Both the position numbers and the translations under genes were made by a program. The notes beneath the pieces were generated by a model. The model was not told the DNA's origin. It did no database searches and saw only the letters and a list, made by a program, of their open reading frames with translations. A DNA stretch of 64,000 nucleotides, from the NCBI RefSeq assembly GCF_014635025.1, contig NZ_BMCE01000001.1, forward strand, positions 372,001 through 436,000. Direction: 5' to 3'. Every line of letters begins with the position of its first letter. Position 1 is the first letter of the stretch. Positions 45,037 through 53,804 of the stretch are shown in pieces. Source of the DNA: Fictibacillus barbaricus (GTDB lineage: Bacteria; Bacillota; Bacilli; Bacillales; Fictibacillaceae).

Positions 45037-46359
45037 ATGACGACCGGTATTCCAGCATCTATTCAAAAATTGATCAATCATGTAAACGAGTTCTTTCCTC
45101 ATGATCAGAAGCTGCAGCGGATGTTTGAAAAGTGCTTCATCAATACGTATGAAACAACCTTGAAAAGACAAAAGGATGGAAAAACATTTGTAATCACAGG
45201 AGATATTCCAGCGATGTGGCTGAGGGATTCTGCTGCACAAGTAAGACCCTATCTATTAGCGGCAGAAGAAGATGAAGAAATCGCAGGTTTGTTAGAAGGC
45301 GTTGTTCGTCAACAATTTGATTTTATTCTGCATGATCCTTATGCGAATGCGTTTAATGAGACAGACAATAACAAAGGTCATCAACTGGACAAAACCGATA
45401 TGACGCCTCGTATCTGGGAACGTAAGTATGAGATCGATTCGCTGTGTTACCCGATTCAGCTTGCCTATCTGTTGTGGAAATCAACAGGGCGTACTTCTCA
45501 CCTGGATGAGACGTTCCGACAAGTTATACAGACGATCATCCAAGTATGGCGAACTGAACAGGATCATGAGACTCGATCTGCTTACCGATTCGAACGTTCA
45601 GATTGCCGTCAATCAGATACATTGATCAGAGACGGAAAAGGCGGACGAGTGGTTCCGACTGGAATGACTTGGAGTGCGTTCCGTCCGAGCGATGATGCAT
45701 GTACGTATGGTTATCTTATACCTGCCAACATGTTTGCCGTTGTTGTTCTGGGCTATGCGGCTGAAATTTGTGGAGAGGTGCTGCATGACGCTTCATTAAA
45801 GGAAGAATGCCATTCTCTTCGCCAAGAGATCCAAGATGGCATCGAACAGTACGCAAAGCTAGATCATCCGATTTATGGAGAGATGTACGTTTATGAAACA
45901 GATGGAGAAGGACGCGTTAACTTAATGGATGATGCGAACGTTCCGAGTCTGCTTGCAAGTCCATATTTAGGCTACGTGCCATTTGAAGATTCAACATACT
46001 TAAACACGCGCTCTTTCCTGTTAAGCCGAGACAATCCTTATTATTACGAAGGAAAATATGCAAGTGGGATCGGCAGTCCGCATACACCGGATCATTATAT
46101 CTGGCATATTGCACTCGCGATTCAGGGCATGACCACTTCAAATGAGGAAGAAAAGAAGCAGATATTAGCTGCTTTCCTCCATACGGATGGCGGAACAGGT
46201 TACATGCACGAAGGGTTTAATGCTGATGCACCGGAAGAGTTCACACGTGATTGGTTTGCATGGGCAAACTCGATGTTCAGTGAGTTTGTGTTAAGTCTTA
46301 CAGGCAAGACGGTTAAAGGAAGCCCTCTGCATCATCAAGTGGAGAAATCATTGCAATAA
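45037..46359 (+). CDS. GH125 exo-alpha-1,6-mannosidase
   Basis: A 440-residue inverting mannosidase (formerly DUF1237), made in the cytoplasm. Diagnostic segments are GDIPAMWLRDSAAQVRPYL, RIWERKYEIDSLCYP, GMTWSAFRPSDDACTYGYL with the acid Asp region, and TGYMHEGFNADAPEEF followed by DWFAWANSMFSEF with the base Glu region. Known GH125 enzymes remove the alpha-1,6-linked mannose of N-glycan cores. It starts three bases after the GH38 stop, so co-expression is certain. The pairing of GH38 and GH125 recurs in other N-glycan loci. Confidence 0.94.
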   Translation: MTTGIPASIQKLINHVNEFFPHDQKLQRMFEKCFINTYETTLKRQKDGKTFVITGDIPAMWLRDSAAQVRPYLLAAEEDEEIAGLLEGVVRQQFDFILHDPYANAFNETDNNKGHQLDKTDMTPRIWERKYEIDSLCYPIQLAYLLWKSTGRTSHLDETFRQVIQTIIQVWRTEQDHETRSAYRFERSDCRQSDTLIRDGKGGRVVPTGMTWSAFRPSDDACTYGYLIPANMFAVVVLGYAAEICGEVLHDASLKEECHSLRQEIQDGIEQYAKLDHPIYGEMYVYETDGEGRVNLMDDANVPSLLASPYLGYVPFEDSTYLNTRSFLLSRDNPYYYEGKYASGIGSPHTPDHYIWHIALAIQGMTTSNEEEKKQILAAFLHTDGGTGYMHEGFNADAPEEFTRDWFAWANSMFSEFVLSLTGKTVKGSPLHHQVEKSLQ

Positions 46360-46394
46360 ATCGTTTGATAACGTGATAGAAAGGAGAGGGTGGC

Positions 46395-47012
46395 ATGAAG
46401 TGGACAGAATGGATGATGGAGATCAGTGATTGGCTATGGCGGCTCATTCTAGCTAATCTATGCTGGCTGTTCTTTACGGTGCTGGGGTTAGGGGTGTTTG
46501 GCTTCTTTCCTTCAACGGTTGCTCTGTTTACAATCGTTCGAAAATGGCAGAAGAACGAGCTGGATGTACCAATTTGGAGAACGTTTAAACAAGTGTTTAA
46601 AAAAGAATGGAAAAGAAGCAATCAGATCGGCGTCTTCTTTTATGGAATCGCAGCTTTTCTTTATGCAGATATCAGGGTTGTTGAAGCGATGCCGGGAATT
46701 CTATCGATGTTTTTACTAGCTCTTTTATGGGTTCTCGTTCTCATCTTTCTTCTGGCCCTTGTCTACTTTTTTGCCATCTATGTGCATTACGAGTTTTCTA
46801 ACAAGGCATATATCAAGCAATCCTTTCTATATGCTGTTTCAAGTCTATCAACTGCGCTTTGGATGGGGGCAGGAATCTTCTTTATCGGATACCTCATCTA
46901 TCAATTGCCAGGCTTAATTCCTTTTGTATCTGCTGTCTTTACTGCCTTTTGGTTGATGAAGGTCTGTTTAAAGCGGTTCGAGAAGCTGGAGAAACAAGTA
47001 CTAAACCATTAA
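46395..47012 (+). CDS. YesL-family membrane protein (DUF624)
   Basis: A 205-residue protein with about four to five membrane helices, beginning with the family-typical WRLILANLCWLFFTVLGLGVFGFFPST. YesL proteins occur beside YesM/YesN systems and carbohydrate importers in Bacillales. Their function is unknown; a role in sensing or in transporter function has been suggested by context only. It lies between GH125 and the second GH38 with AAAGGAGAGG upstream, so it belongs to the operon. Confidence 0.88.
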   Translation: MKWTEWMMEISDWLWRLILANLCWLFFTVLGLGVFGFFPSTVALFTIVRKWQKNELDVPIWRTFKQVFKKEWKRSNQIGVFFYGIAAFLYADIRVVEAMPGILSMFLLALLWVLVLIFLLALVYFFAIYVHYEFSNKAYIKQSFLYAVSSLSTALWMGAGIFFIGYLIYQLPGLIPFVSAVFTAFWLMKVCLKRFEKLEKQVLNH

Positions 47013-47035
47013 ACATTACGAGTTGGTGAATACGC

Positions 47036-50000
47036 ATGTTTTTAACAGAACGTAAATTAGAAGCACGAATTCAGGAATTATCCGCACTTCGCTACCGAGA
47101 TCTCACGCCTATCATAAAGTTTATGACCGTTGAAGATGATGGGCAGATCGGTCTCTATCCCCCTGAGATCGGAAACGATCATCAGGAGATTTTAGCAGGA
47201 GATCGCTGGGAAGGGCGAGATGTTTATAAGTGGCTGCAAACGACAGTTTTGTTTCCTGAAGATTGGAGAGGAAAAAAGTTAGTCGGAAATTTTCAGTTTG
47301 GCCGTACGGGCGGAGGCAATAATTCAGGGTTTGAATCCTTATTGTTTGTAAATAACGAGCCCTATCAAGGTGTTGACTCCAATCATGAAGAGGTAATCTT
47401 TCATGAGTCCTTGGCTGGAAAAGAAGTGTCCTTATCGTTCCGGATGTGGACCGGTCTAGAAGGCGGGGGAGCGCCTCAAATTCAGCATTATCGATTAGAA
47501 CAGGCAGAGATAGGATGGCTTGATGAGACGATCGATGATCTGTACTATACTGCATTGGCCATGTATCAGACGATCATGGAATTACCGGAAACGGATCATA
47601 ACCGTTCGACACTCATCACTCTCTTGGACCAGACGTTTTTATTAGTGGACTGGACGCTGCCAGGCAGTGAGCTCTTTTATGACTCCTGCTACCAAGCTCA
47701 TGCTTTCGTGAAAGAAGAACTCAGCAAACTGGATAAGAATCATCCTGTTACCGTTCATTGTGTGGGTCACACCCATATTGACGTAGCGTGGCTATGGCGG
47801 TTGAAGCATACGAGAGAAAAAGCTGCGCGTTCGTTCTCGACCGTTCTTCGTTTAATGGAGGAATACCCAGATTATCTATTTCTTCAATCGCAGCCTCAGC
47901 TCTACGAATACATCAAGAACGATTACCCAGCTATCTATGAGAAAATGAAGAAGCGGGTAGAGGAAGGCCGTTGGGAAGCAGAAGGCGGGATGTGGCTTGA
48001 GTCCGATTGTAACATCCCAAGCGGCGAATCACTGGTTCGTCAGATTCTCGTCGGCAAACAGTTTCTAAAAAAAGAATTTAATGTGGATTGTTCTATTCTT
48101 TGGCTTCCCGATGTATTTGGGTATAGCTGGGCATTGCCTCAAATTTTAAAGAAGTCAGGCATAGATTCTTTTATGACGACAAAGATCAGTTGGAATCAAT
48201 ACAACCGGATGCCGCATGACACCTTTTATTGGAAGGGTATGGATGGAACAGAAATCCTGACTCATTTCATTACAACCCCAGAGCCTTGGAACGCAGAGGA
48301 TTCTTGGTTCTATACGTATAACGGGCTTATCACTGCTAAAACCGTAAACGGTGCCTGGAAAGGTTACCGAAATAAAGACGTGAACAAGAACCTTCTTCTA
48401 TCTTATGGCTATGGAGATGGGGGAGGCGGTGTTAATCGAGAGATGTTAGAACTGCGCCGCCATTTAGACGATATGCCAGGGATCCCGCATGTAAAGCCGG
48501 GTAGAGCAGGGGATTTCTTCAGAGAGCTTCAGCATACTGTCAAAAACACCAAGCAGTACGTTCACCAATGGGACGGTGAATTGTATTTAGAGTATCACAG
48601 AGGCACTTATACGAGTCAGGCTTTCATGAAGCGAAATAACCGCAAGCTGGAGTTAGCCTTTAGATCTTGGGAGTTTTATAGTGTGCTTGAATCTCTGCAA
48701 AATGGGTGGGCCAGCTATCCAACGGAAAAGCTGCTTGAAGCTTGGAAGATTCTATTAAGGAATCAGTTTCATGATATTATCCCGGGATCGTCCATTCGAG
48801 AAGTATATGGAGATGCAGAGGTTGAATACGAAGAAGCCAAACATCTCTATCAATCTCATTTAAAAGAGACCTCATCCGCTTTGATGAAGGAACAAAAAGG
48901 AACGTATACCTTATTTAATCCTACCCTTTGGAACCATAAACAGGCCGTTCTTATTCCTTTTGATGAAGTGAATCAAGAAGAAGGAAATTTTATAGATGAA
49001 GAGGGCCAGCCTCTTTCTGCTCAAAAAGGAAAGGATGGCTGGTGGATCATTCCTCAAATCCTGCCTTCCTTCGGTGGAACAAAAGTTTCTTATAGGAAGA
49101 CTGAACCATCTCGGGATGAGGAACAAACACCGTTTTCATATGATCATCGAACATTAAAGACTCCTTTTTACGAAGTGAAATGGAATGAGAACGGTCAGAT
49201 CATCTACTTATATGATAAAGAGAACAATAGACGGGTACTTGCAGAAGGAGCAAAAGGAAACCTTCTCCAGATTTTTGAGGATAAGCCTCTGGCCCATGAT
49301 GCTTGGGATATTGACTTGTTTTATCAAGAGAAATCCAGTGAAGTAAACGAGCTTCAAAAAATAGAAGTAGTGGAAAATGGACCGCTCCGGTTTGCAGTTG
49401 AGATGCAATGGAATTATCATCTATCCTCCATTACACAAAGAGCTGTATTCTATACGCATACTAGAAGGATTGATTTTGAGACGCATGTGGATTGGCATGA
49501 GAGACGAAAGCTTATGAAAGCAGCTTTTCCTGTAGATATTCGATCGACAGAAGCAACGTTTGATATTCAATATGGAAACGTAAAGCGTCCTACTCATTGG
49601 AATACCTCTTGGGAGATGGCTAAATTCGAGACGGTAGGACACCAATGGGCAGATCTGTCTGAGACGGGGTACGGAGTCAGTCTGCTTAATGATTGTAAGT
49701 ACGGATATGACATAAAAGGAAATACCCTTCGTCTTTCCCTGTTAAAGTCCTCTGTTTATCCTGATACGGAGGCAGATCAAGGAGAGCATGTATTTACCTA
49801 TTCGCTGTATCCGCATAGCGGAGACTGGCGCGAAGGGAAGACCCATCAGGAAGCTTGGACTTTAAATGCACCGGTTGAAGTATTTGATGGTGTGCTGACT
49901 TTGCATAAAGGTTCACTTCTCTCATCCGACCATCACCATATTCACATTGATGCGGTTAAGAAAGCAGAAGAAGCAGATGGTATCATTGTAAGGCTCCATG

Positions 50001-50170
50001 AATTTGAAGGCAGGAAAGGTGAAGTAACGCTTCGCTCAGATTTTGCATGGGATTATTGGCAAGAAACAGACTTAATGGAAGTGCCGCTTTCTGATAAAAT
50101 GGAAAGCAGCACAATTACTCTTGATGTTTCTCCCTATGAAATTAAAACGATCTTCATTAAATTTCAATAA
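47036..50170 (+). CDS. GH38 alpha-mannosidase, long type with N-terminal extension
   Basis: A 1044-residue cytoplasmic enzyme of the long bacterial/vacuolar type. A beta-rich N-terminal domain (about 1-230) precedes the catalytic GH38 domain. Metal ligands are in GHTHIDVAWLW (His247, Asp249), the nucleophile is Asp359 in WLPDVFGYSWALPQ, and a middle domain with NQFHDIIPGSS carries the remaining His. Ams1-like GH38 enzymes of this type act on several alpha-mannose linkages. It differs clearly from the GH38 at 42322-45033, so the two probably handle different linkages. It is the last gene before the terminator in front of the sensor kinase. Confidence 0.92.
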   Translation: MFLTERKLEARIQELSALRYRDLTPIIKFMTVEDDGQIGLYPPEIGNDHQEILAGDRWEGRDVYKWLQTTVLFPEDWRGKKLVGNFQFGRTGGGNNSGFESLLFVNNEPYQGVDSNHEEVIFHESLAGKEVSLSFRMWTGLEGGGAPQIQHYRLEQAEIGWLDETIDDLYYTALAMYQTIMELPETDHNRSTLITLLDQTFLLVDWTLPGSELFYDSCYQAHAFVKEELSKLDKNHPVTVHCVGHTHIDVAWLWRLKHTREKAARSFSTVLRLMEEYPDYLFLQSQPQLYEYIKNDYPAIYEKMKKRVEEGRWEAEGGMWLESDCNIPSGESLVRQILVGKQFLKKEFNVDCSILWLPDVFGYSWALPQILKKSGIDSFMTTKISWNQYNRMPHDTFYWKGMDGTEILTHFITTPEPWNAEDSWFYTYNGLITAKTVNGAWKGYRNKDVNKNLLLSYGYGDGGGGVNREMLELRRHLDDMPGIPHVKPGRAGDFFRELQHTVKNTKQYVHQWDGELYLEYHRGTYTSQAFMKRNNRKLELAFRSWEFYSVLESLQNGWASYPTEKLLEAWKILLRNQFHDIIPGSSIREVYGDAEVEYEEAKHLYQSHLKETSSALMKEQKGTYTLFNPTLWNHKQAVLIPFDEVNQEEGNFIDEEGQPLSAQKGKDGWWIIPQILPSFGGTKVSYRKTEPSRDEEQTPFSYDHRTLKTPFYEVKWNENGQIIYLYDKENNRRVLAEGAKGNLLQIFEDKPLAHDAWDIDLFYQEKSSEVNELQKIEVVENGPLRFAVEMQWNYHLSSITQRAVFYTHTRRIDFETHVDWHERRKLMKAAFPVDIRSTEATFDIQYGNVKRPTHWNTSWEMAKFETVGHQWADLSETGYGVSLLNDCKYGYDIKGNTLRLSLLKSSVYPDTEADQGEHVFTYSLYPHSGDWREGKTHQEAWTLNAPVEVFDGVLTLHKGSLLSSDHHHIHIDAVKKAEEADGIIVRLHEFEGRKGEVTLRSDFAWDYWQETDLMEVPLSDKMESSTITLDVSPYEIKTIFIKFQ

Positions 50171-50178
50171 TGCGGGGG

Positions 50179-50215
50179 AAAGGCGTAGCACTTTAGAGTG
50201 GTGCGCTTTTCTCTT
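50179..50215 (+). terminator. Rho-independent terminator
   Basis: AAAGGCGTAGCACT pairs with AGTGGTGCGCTTTT around TTAG with one mismatch and G-U pairs, followed by CTCTTATTT. It separates the mannosidase operon from the two-component genes, probably with some read-through. Confidence 0.6.
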
Positions 50216-50240
50216 ATTTCAAGTTTAAGGAGACGGCAGG

Positions 50241-52049
50241 ATGAGAAGACTCCATTTTAACCAGATGAAACAAAAAGTGTTTAATAAAATCTTGCTGGTC
50301 TATTCCGTTATTTTAATCTTAGTGATGTTTCTGTTATTAAGTGTGATGTGGAATTACTATACAGACGTTGTAGTGAAACGGGAGCAAGACGCAAACATGC
50401 GTATTTTAAACGAAGTTTCTTCTTACTTTGACGAAAAAGAAGAATTTGTGAGTCAAGTTGTTCGAGAGATGTATACAAAAGACGACATTATCTACGACAT
50501 CAGTTATTCCCTTCAAAACAATTATTCTAGCTATCTCTCGTATAAGCTTAATAAATATAGTGAGAGTCCTTCTTTTGTACCGAACAACATGGAGACATTT
50601 GTCCAAACGTACTTTAGTGAGGAACCAGATATTAATGCGATCAGCTTCTCTAGTGAAGAAGAGCAATATGAATACTTATTTATCTTTAACCATTACCGAT
50701 GGGATCGATCCATTAAAGATGAGAAACAATCATCGTATATACAATACGATTCCTTAGGACCTGAGAATAGACAGGTTCCCACAATAAGGCGTTCCTTTCA
50801 AAGAGAACTGCAAGATACGTATACAATAAAGCGTGAACTTAAAGATCCGCGTTCGTTAGAAAAGCTAGGAAACTTTTATTCCTATTTCAGTTTTGATTCT
50901 CTTAATCAATTTCTTCTAACCAATCAAGAAAGATATAAAGGTAATTTATTTGTCTTTAATAAAAATGGCGATAAGTTTTATTCTTCGGATCATGAAAAAT
51001 TCCCTGAGGATATAGATCTCCCCAATTTTAAAACGGTACAAGAAGAAAGAAGCATCCAGGGAGAGGATTACCTTGTGAGTACGTTAGCTGATGACCGGCT
51101 GGGATTGATGTTTGTGAGTTATTTACCTAAAAGCGAACTTCAACAGCTCTCCATCGTATTGTGGACGATGATCTTTGTTACGGTAGCATTGGTATTCATT
51201 GCGATTTCAGCTACTTACTTCATCATGCGTTCTTACTCAAAGCGTATCCATACGATCGAAAAATCCATGAAGAAAGTACAAGAAGGTAATTTAGATGTCC
51301 GTGTCCCTGTTTCTCATCATAAGGATGAACTGGCGACGATCACAATGACGTTCAATCAGATGCTTGAAAGATTAAAAGCGTATATCAATCAAGTGTATAT
51401 AAGCGAGATCAAACAAAAAGAAGCAGAAATGAAAGCGCTTCAGTCTAATATTAATCCGCACTTTCTCTATAATTCTCTTGAAACTATCCGTATGAAGGCT
51501 ATAAGTGAAGGTTCACGTACTACCGGCGACATGATTGTTTATTTGGGAAAGCTATTTCGCTATTCCCTTGAGAGTAAACAGATGGTAACGGTTGAGGATG
51601 AAATCAATCATATTAAACAATATTTAAATATGTATCAGATCAGATATCCTGATCGATTAAAAATAGAGTTTGATATTCCAGACGATTGCTATGATTTACC
51701 GATGATGCGCTTTACACTTCAGCCTCTAATCGAAAACTACATGATTCATGGATTCAGAAAGCAACAGGATAACAATCTGGTAAAAATAGTGATCCATAAA
51801 TCAGATGAGGAAATGATCATCACCATCATTGACAATGGTGAAGGGATTAAAAAAGATCGGTTAAAGGAAGTCCTTGAAAATCTTCAAAAAGAAATGATTG
51901 GAGAATCCATCGGTCTTCATAATGTGCATCAACGGATTCAGATGAAATATGGAAAACCATTCGGACTTCATATTGAAAGCATTCAAGGGCAAGGAACTTG
52001 TGTCATTCTTACTCTTCCGGTGCTGAAAGGAGGAAGTGTTCATGTATAA
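50241..52049 (+). CDS. YesM-type sensor histidine kinase of the N-glycan locus
   Basis: A 602-residue kinase with helices at about 18-37 and 308-330 enclosing a 270-residue external Cache-like sensor domain. A HAMP domain follows (IEKSMKKVQEGNLDVRVPV), then the His box with His407 in NINPHFLYNSLETIRM and an ATPase domain (LIENYMIHG, IIDNGEGI, IGLHNVHQRI). Unlike the kinase at 19169 it carries its own sensor and has no binding-protein partner. It should sense an N-glycan-derived sugar and signal to the regulator it overlaps by 8 bases. AAGGAGA precedes the ATG. Confidence 0.92.
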   Translation: MRRLHFNQMKQKVFNKILLVYSVILILVMFLLLSVMWNYYTDVVVKREQDANMRILNEVSSYFDEKEEFVSQVVREMYTKDDIIYDISYSLQNNYSSYLSYKLNKYSESPSFVPNNMETFVQTYFSEEPDINAISFSSEEEQYEYLFIFNHYRWDRSIKDEKQSSYIQYDSLGPENRQVPTIRRSFQRELQDTYTIKRELKDPRSLEKLGNFYSYFSFDSLNQFLLTNQERYKGNLFVFNKNGDKFYSSDHEKFPEDIDLPNFKTVQEERSIQGEDYLVSTLADDRLGLMFVSYLPKSELQQLSIVLWTMIFVTVALVFIAISATYFIMRSYSKRIHTIEKSMKKVQEGNLDVRVPVSHHKDELATITMTFNQMLERLKAYINQVYISEIKQKEAEMKALQSNINPHFLYNSLETIRMKAISEGSRTTGDMIVYLGKLFRYSLESKQMVTVEDEINHIKQYLNMYQIRYPDRLKIEFDIPDDCYDLPMMRFTLQPLIENYMIHGFRKQQDNNLVKIVIHKSDEEMIITIIDNGEGIKKDRLKEVLENLQKEMIGESIGLHNVHQRIQMKYGKPFGLHIESIQGQGTCVILTLPVLKGGSVHV

Positions 52050-53568
52050 GGTGTTCATTGTTGATGATGAGCCAATTATTGTTGAAGGATTAAAATATTT
52101 GTTTGATTGGGAAGGCAACGGACTGGAAGTGATTGGAGAAGCAAATGATGGGGAGAGTGCACTTGAGCAGTTAAGAGATAATCCTTGCGACCTGTTGATC
52201 ACAGATATCATGATGCCGAATATGACTGGCCTTCAGCTTATAGAGGAAGTAAAAGCCGTTCACCCTCATACAAAGTGTGTCGTTCTAACTGGGTATCAAG
52301 AGTTTGATTATGTAAAAAAAGGGATAGAGTTAGGAATTGAAAACTATTTGCTAAAACCAGTAGATGAAGAGGAACTGGGCTCTACCATCCGTAACGCTGT
52401 AGAAAAGTTAAACCGACAAGAACAGGCATTAGAAGAAAACCATATTTTGCGGGACAATGTGATCTGGCGCTGGTTAAACGAAGAGATTGAAGAAGACGAA
52501 CTAAAGCACAGGCTCGAAATGTATCAGATCCCTTTTTCAAAGCAAGCGTTCTATCTGTCCTCTTTAAAGATTGATTCAACAGAAGAACACACGATCCAGA
52601 AACAAACCATATTAAAAAAGAAACTTGAAGAGGCAACGGAGGCCCTTTTTGTTATGGAGCCTGGCGGTGAAATCATTGTCCTCTGGATGAATAAAGATTT
52701 TGCAGTTGTTGAAAAAGATATTGATACGTTAATTATGATCATGAAACAAGAACGCTGGATTCGTCATTTTTGGATCACGAAAAGTGATGCGACCTCTTTC
52801 ATGGACACGATTTCGGATCATTTCAAACAAATCAAACACCTAGCTGATTTTCGTGTTGTATTGCCGGAAGATACACATATCATAACAGAAGAACAAGCAG
52901 GAAAATTCTCTGTCTCTCAAGATACATCACTAAACGGGCAAGAACTCGTACAGATCATACTTAAAAGTGATGCAGAGGGAGTGAAGAGATGGCTGCAGAC
53001 TTTTTTCCAGCAATATGGTTCTTTAGAAGATCCTCAACATGTTATCCTGCTGCGAGGCGCAGTCATTGATACGATCTCTATTGTAAAAAATTCAATTTCC
53101 GTTCAGTCCAATTACGTGGAAACCGCACAGATCATGCAAAATATCCTTCAGTCTACTAGCTTGATCGAATTGGAACGAATACTCTTTGCCTATTGTGAAA
53201 ATATTATTCAAAGCCTTCATGAAAGAAATAATCACATTAGCCCGATTATTAAAAGTCTCGTAGATTACATTAAAAACAACCTTCATGAAGAGCTGTCCTT
53301 AAAAAGTTTGAGCCATCAGTTTCACATTAACACCGTTTATTTAGGTCAGCTTTTTCAAAAAGAAATGAAGGTTGTCTTCTCGGACTATGTAAACGAGCTT
53401 CGCATCCATAAGGCAAAAGAACTCCTTCAGTCCACTCACCTGCGAGCAGGTGAGATCGGGAAGCAAGTAGGCTATTCGGATTCTACCTATTTCTATAAAC
53501 AGTTCAAAAAGAAGATCGGTTTGACCCCTACTGAGTTTAGAGCTTTATCACAAGGAATAAATGCATAG
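52042..53568 (+). CDS. YesN-type response regulator of the N-glycan locus
   Basis: A 508-residue regulator with a receiver domain (Asp55 in LLITDIMMPNMTG, Lys in YLLKPV), a long middle domain and a C-terminal AraC DNA-binding domain (LKSLSHQFHINTVYLGQLF and AGEIGKQVGYSDSTYFYKQF). ATG 52042 is preferred, since GGAGG lies eight bases upstream. A GTG six bases earlier is too close to that site. It probably activates the GH85 and LplABC-like transcription units downstream and perhaps the mannosidase operon upstream. A TCS07-like role is suggested by analogy with S. pneumoniae. Confidence 0.92.
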   Translation: MYKVFIVDDEPIIVEGLKYLFDWEGNGLEVIGEANDGESALEQLRDNPCDLLITDIMMPNMTGLQLIEEVKAVHPHTKCVVLTGYQEFDYVKKGIELGIENYLLKPVDEEELGSTIRNAVEKLNRQEQALEENHILRDNVIWRWLNEEIEEDELKHRLEMYQIPFSKQAFYLSSLKIDSTEEHTIQKQTILKKKLEEATEALFVMEPGGEIIVLWMNKDFAVVEKDIDTLIMIMKQERWIRHFWITKSDATSFMDTISDHFKQIKHLADFRVVLPEDTHIITEEQAGKFSVSQDTSLNGQELVQIILKSDAEGVKRWLQTFFQQYGSLEDPQHVILLRGAVIDTISIVKNSISVQSNYVETAQIMQNILQSTSLIELERILFAYCENIIQSLHERNNHISPIIKSLVDYIKNNLHEELSLKSLSHQFHINTVYLGQLFQKEMKVVFSDYVNELRIHKAKELLQSTHLRAGEIGKQVGYSDSTYFYKQFKKKIGLTPTEFRALSQGINA

Positions 53569-53574
53569 CTGCTT

Positions 53575-53606
53575 GATCCCGTACATGTTCAGTGCGGGAT
53601 TTTTTA
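53575..53606 (+). terminator. Rho-independent terminator
   Basis: ATCCCGTAC (53576-53584) pairs with GTGCGGGAT (53592-53600), one G-U pair, followed by TTTTT. It ends the two-component operon. Confidence 0.88.
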
Positions 53607-53623
53607 GTGGACATATTTTAGTT

Positions 53624-53698
53624 ATAGTGAAAAAAACTTATCACTTTCATAGAGCGGATTGACTGCTTATAGAGCCCAAGATATAACTACTTACAGGA
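53624..53698 (+). repeat. Weak intergenic repeat with ATAGAG core
   Basis: ATAGAG begins at 53649 and 53669, 20 bases apart. Weaker relatives are ATAGTG at 53624 and ACAGGA at 53693. It is the least regular of the phased arrays here and lies in the same kind of place, after a terminator. Confidence 0.35.
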
Positions 53699-53732
53699 AG
53701 ATGTTGTTAATGAGTGGCCGATCCACCAGGTT

Positions 53733-53748
53733 TTGATAACGCTTACAT
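53733..53748 (+). promoter_or_regulatory. cre site upstream of the GH85 gene
   Basis: TTGATAACGCTTACAT matches the cre consensus WTGNAANCGNWNNCAW except for one base (T for A at the fifth position). It lies 57 bases before the start codon and overlaps a possible CATAAT -10 box, fitting repression by CcpA on preferred sugars. Confidence 0.65.
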
Positions 53749-53804
53749 AATTGATGTCCAGCATTAACATCATCTGAAAAATTAGACAGAGGAGAGGATT
53801 AAAC

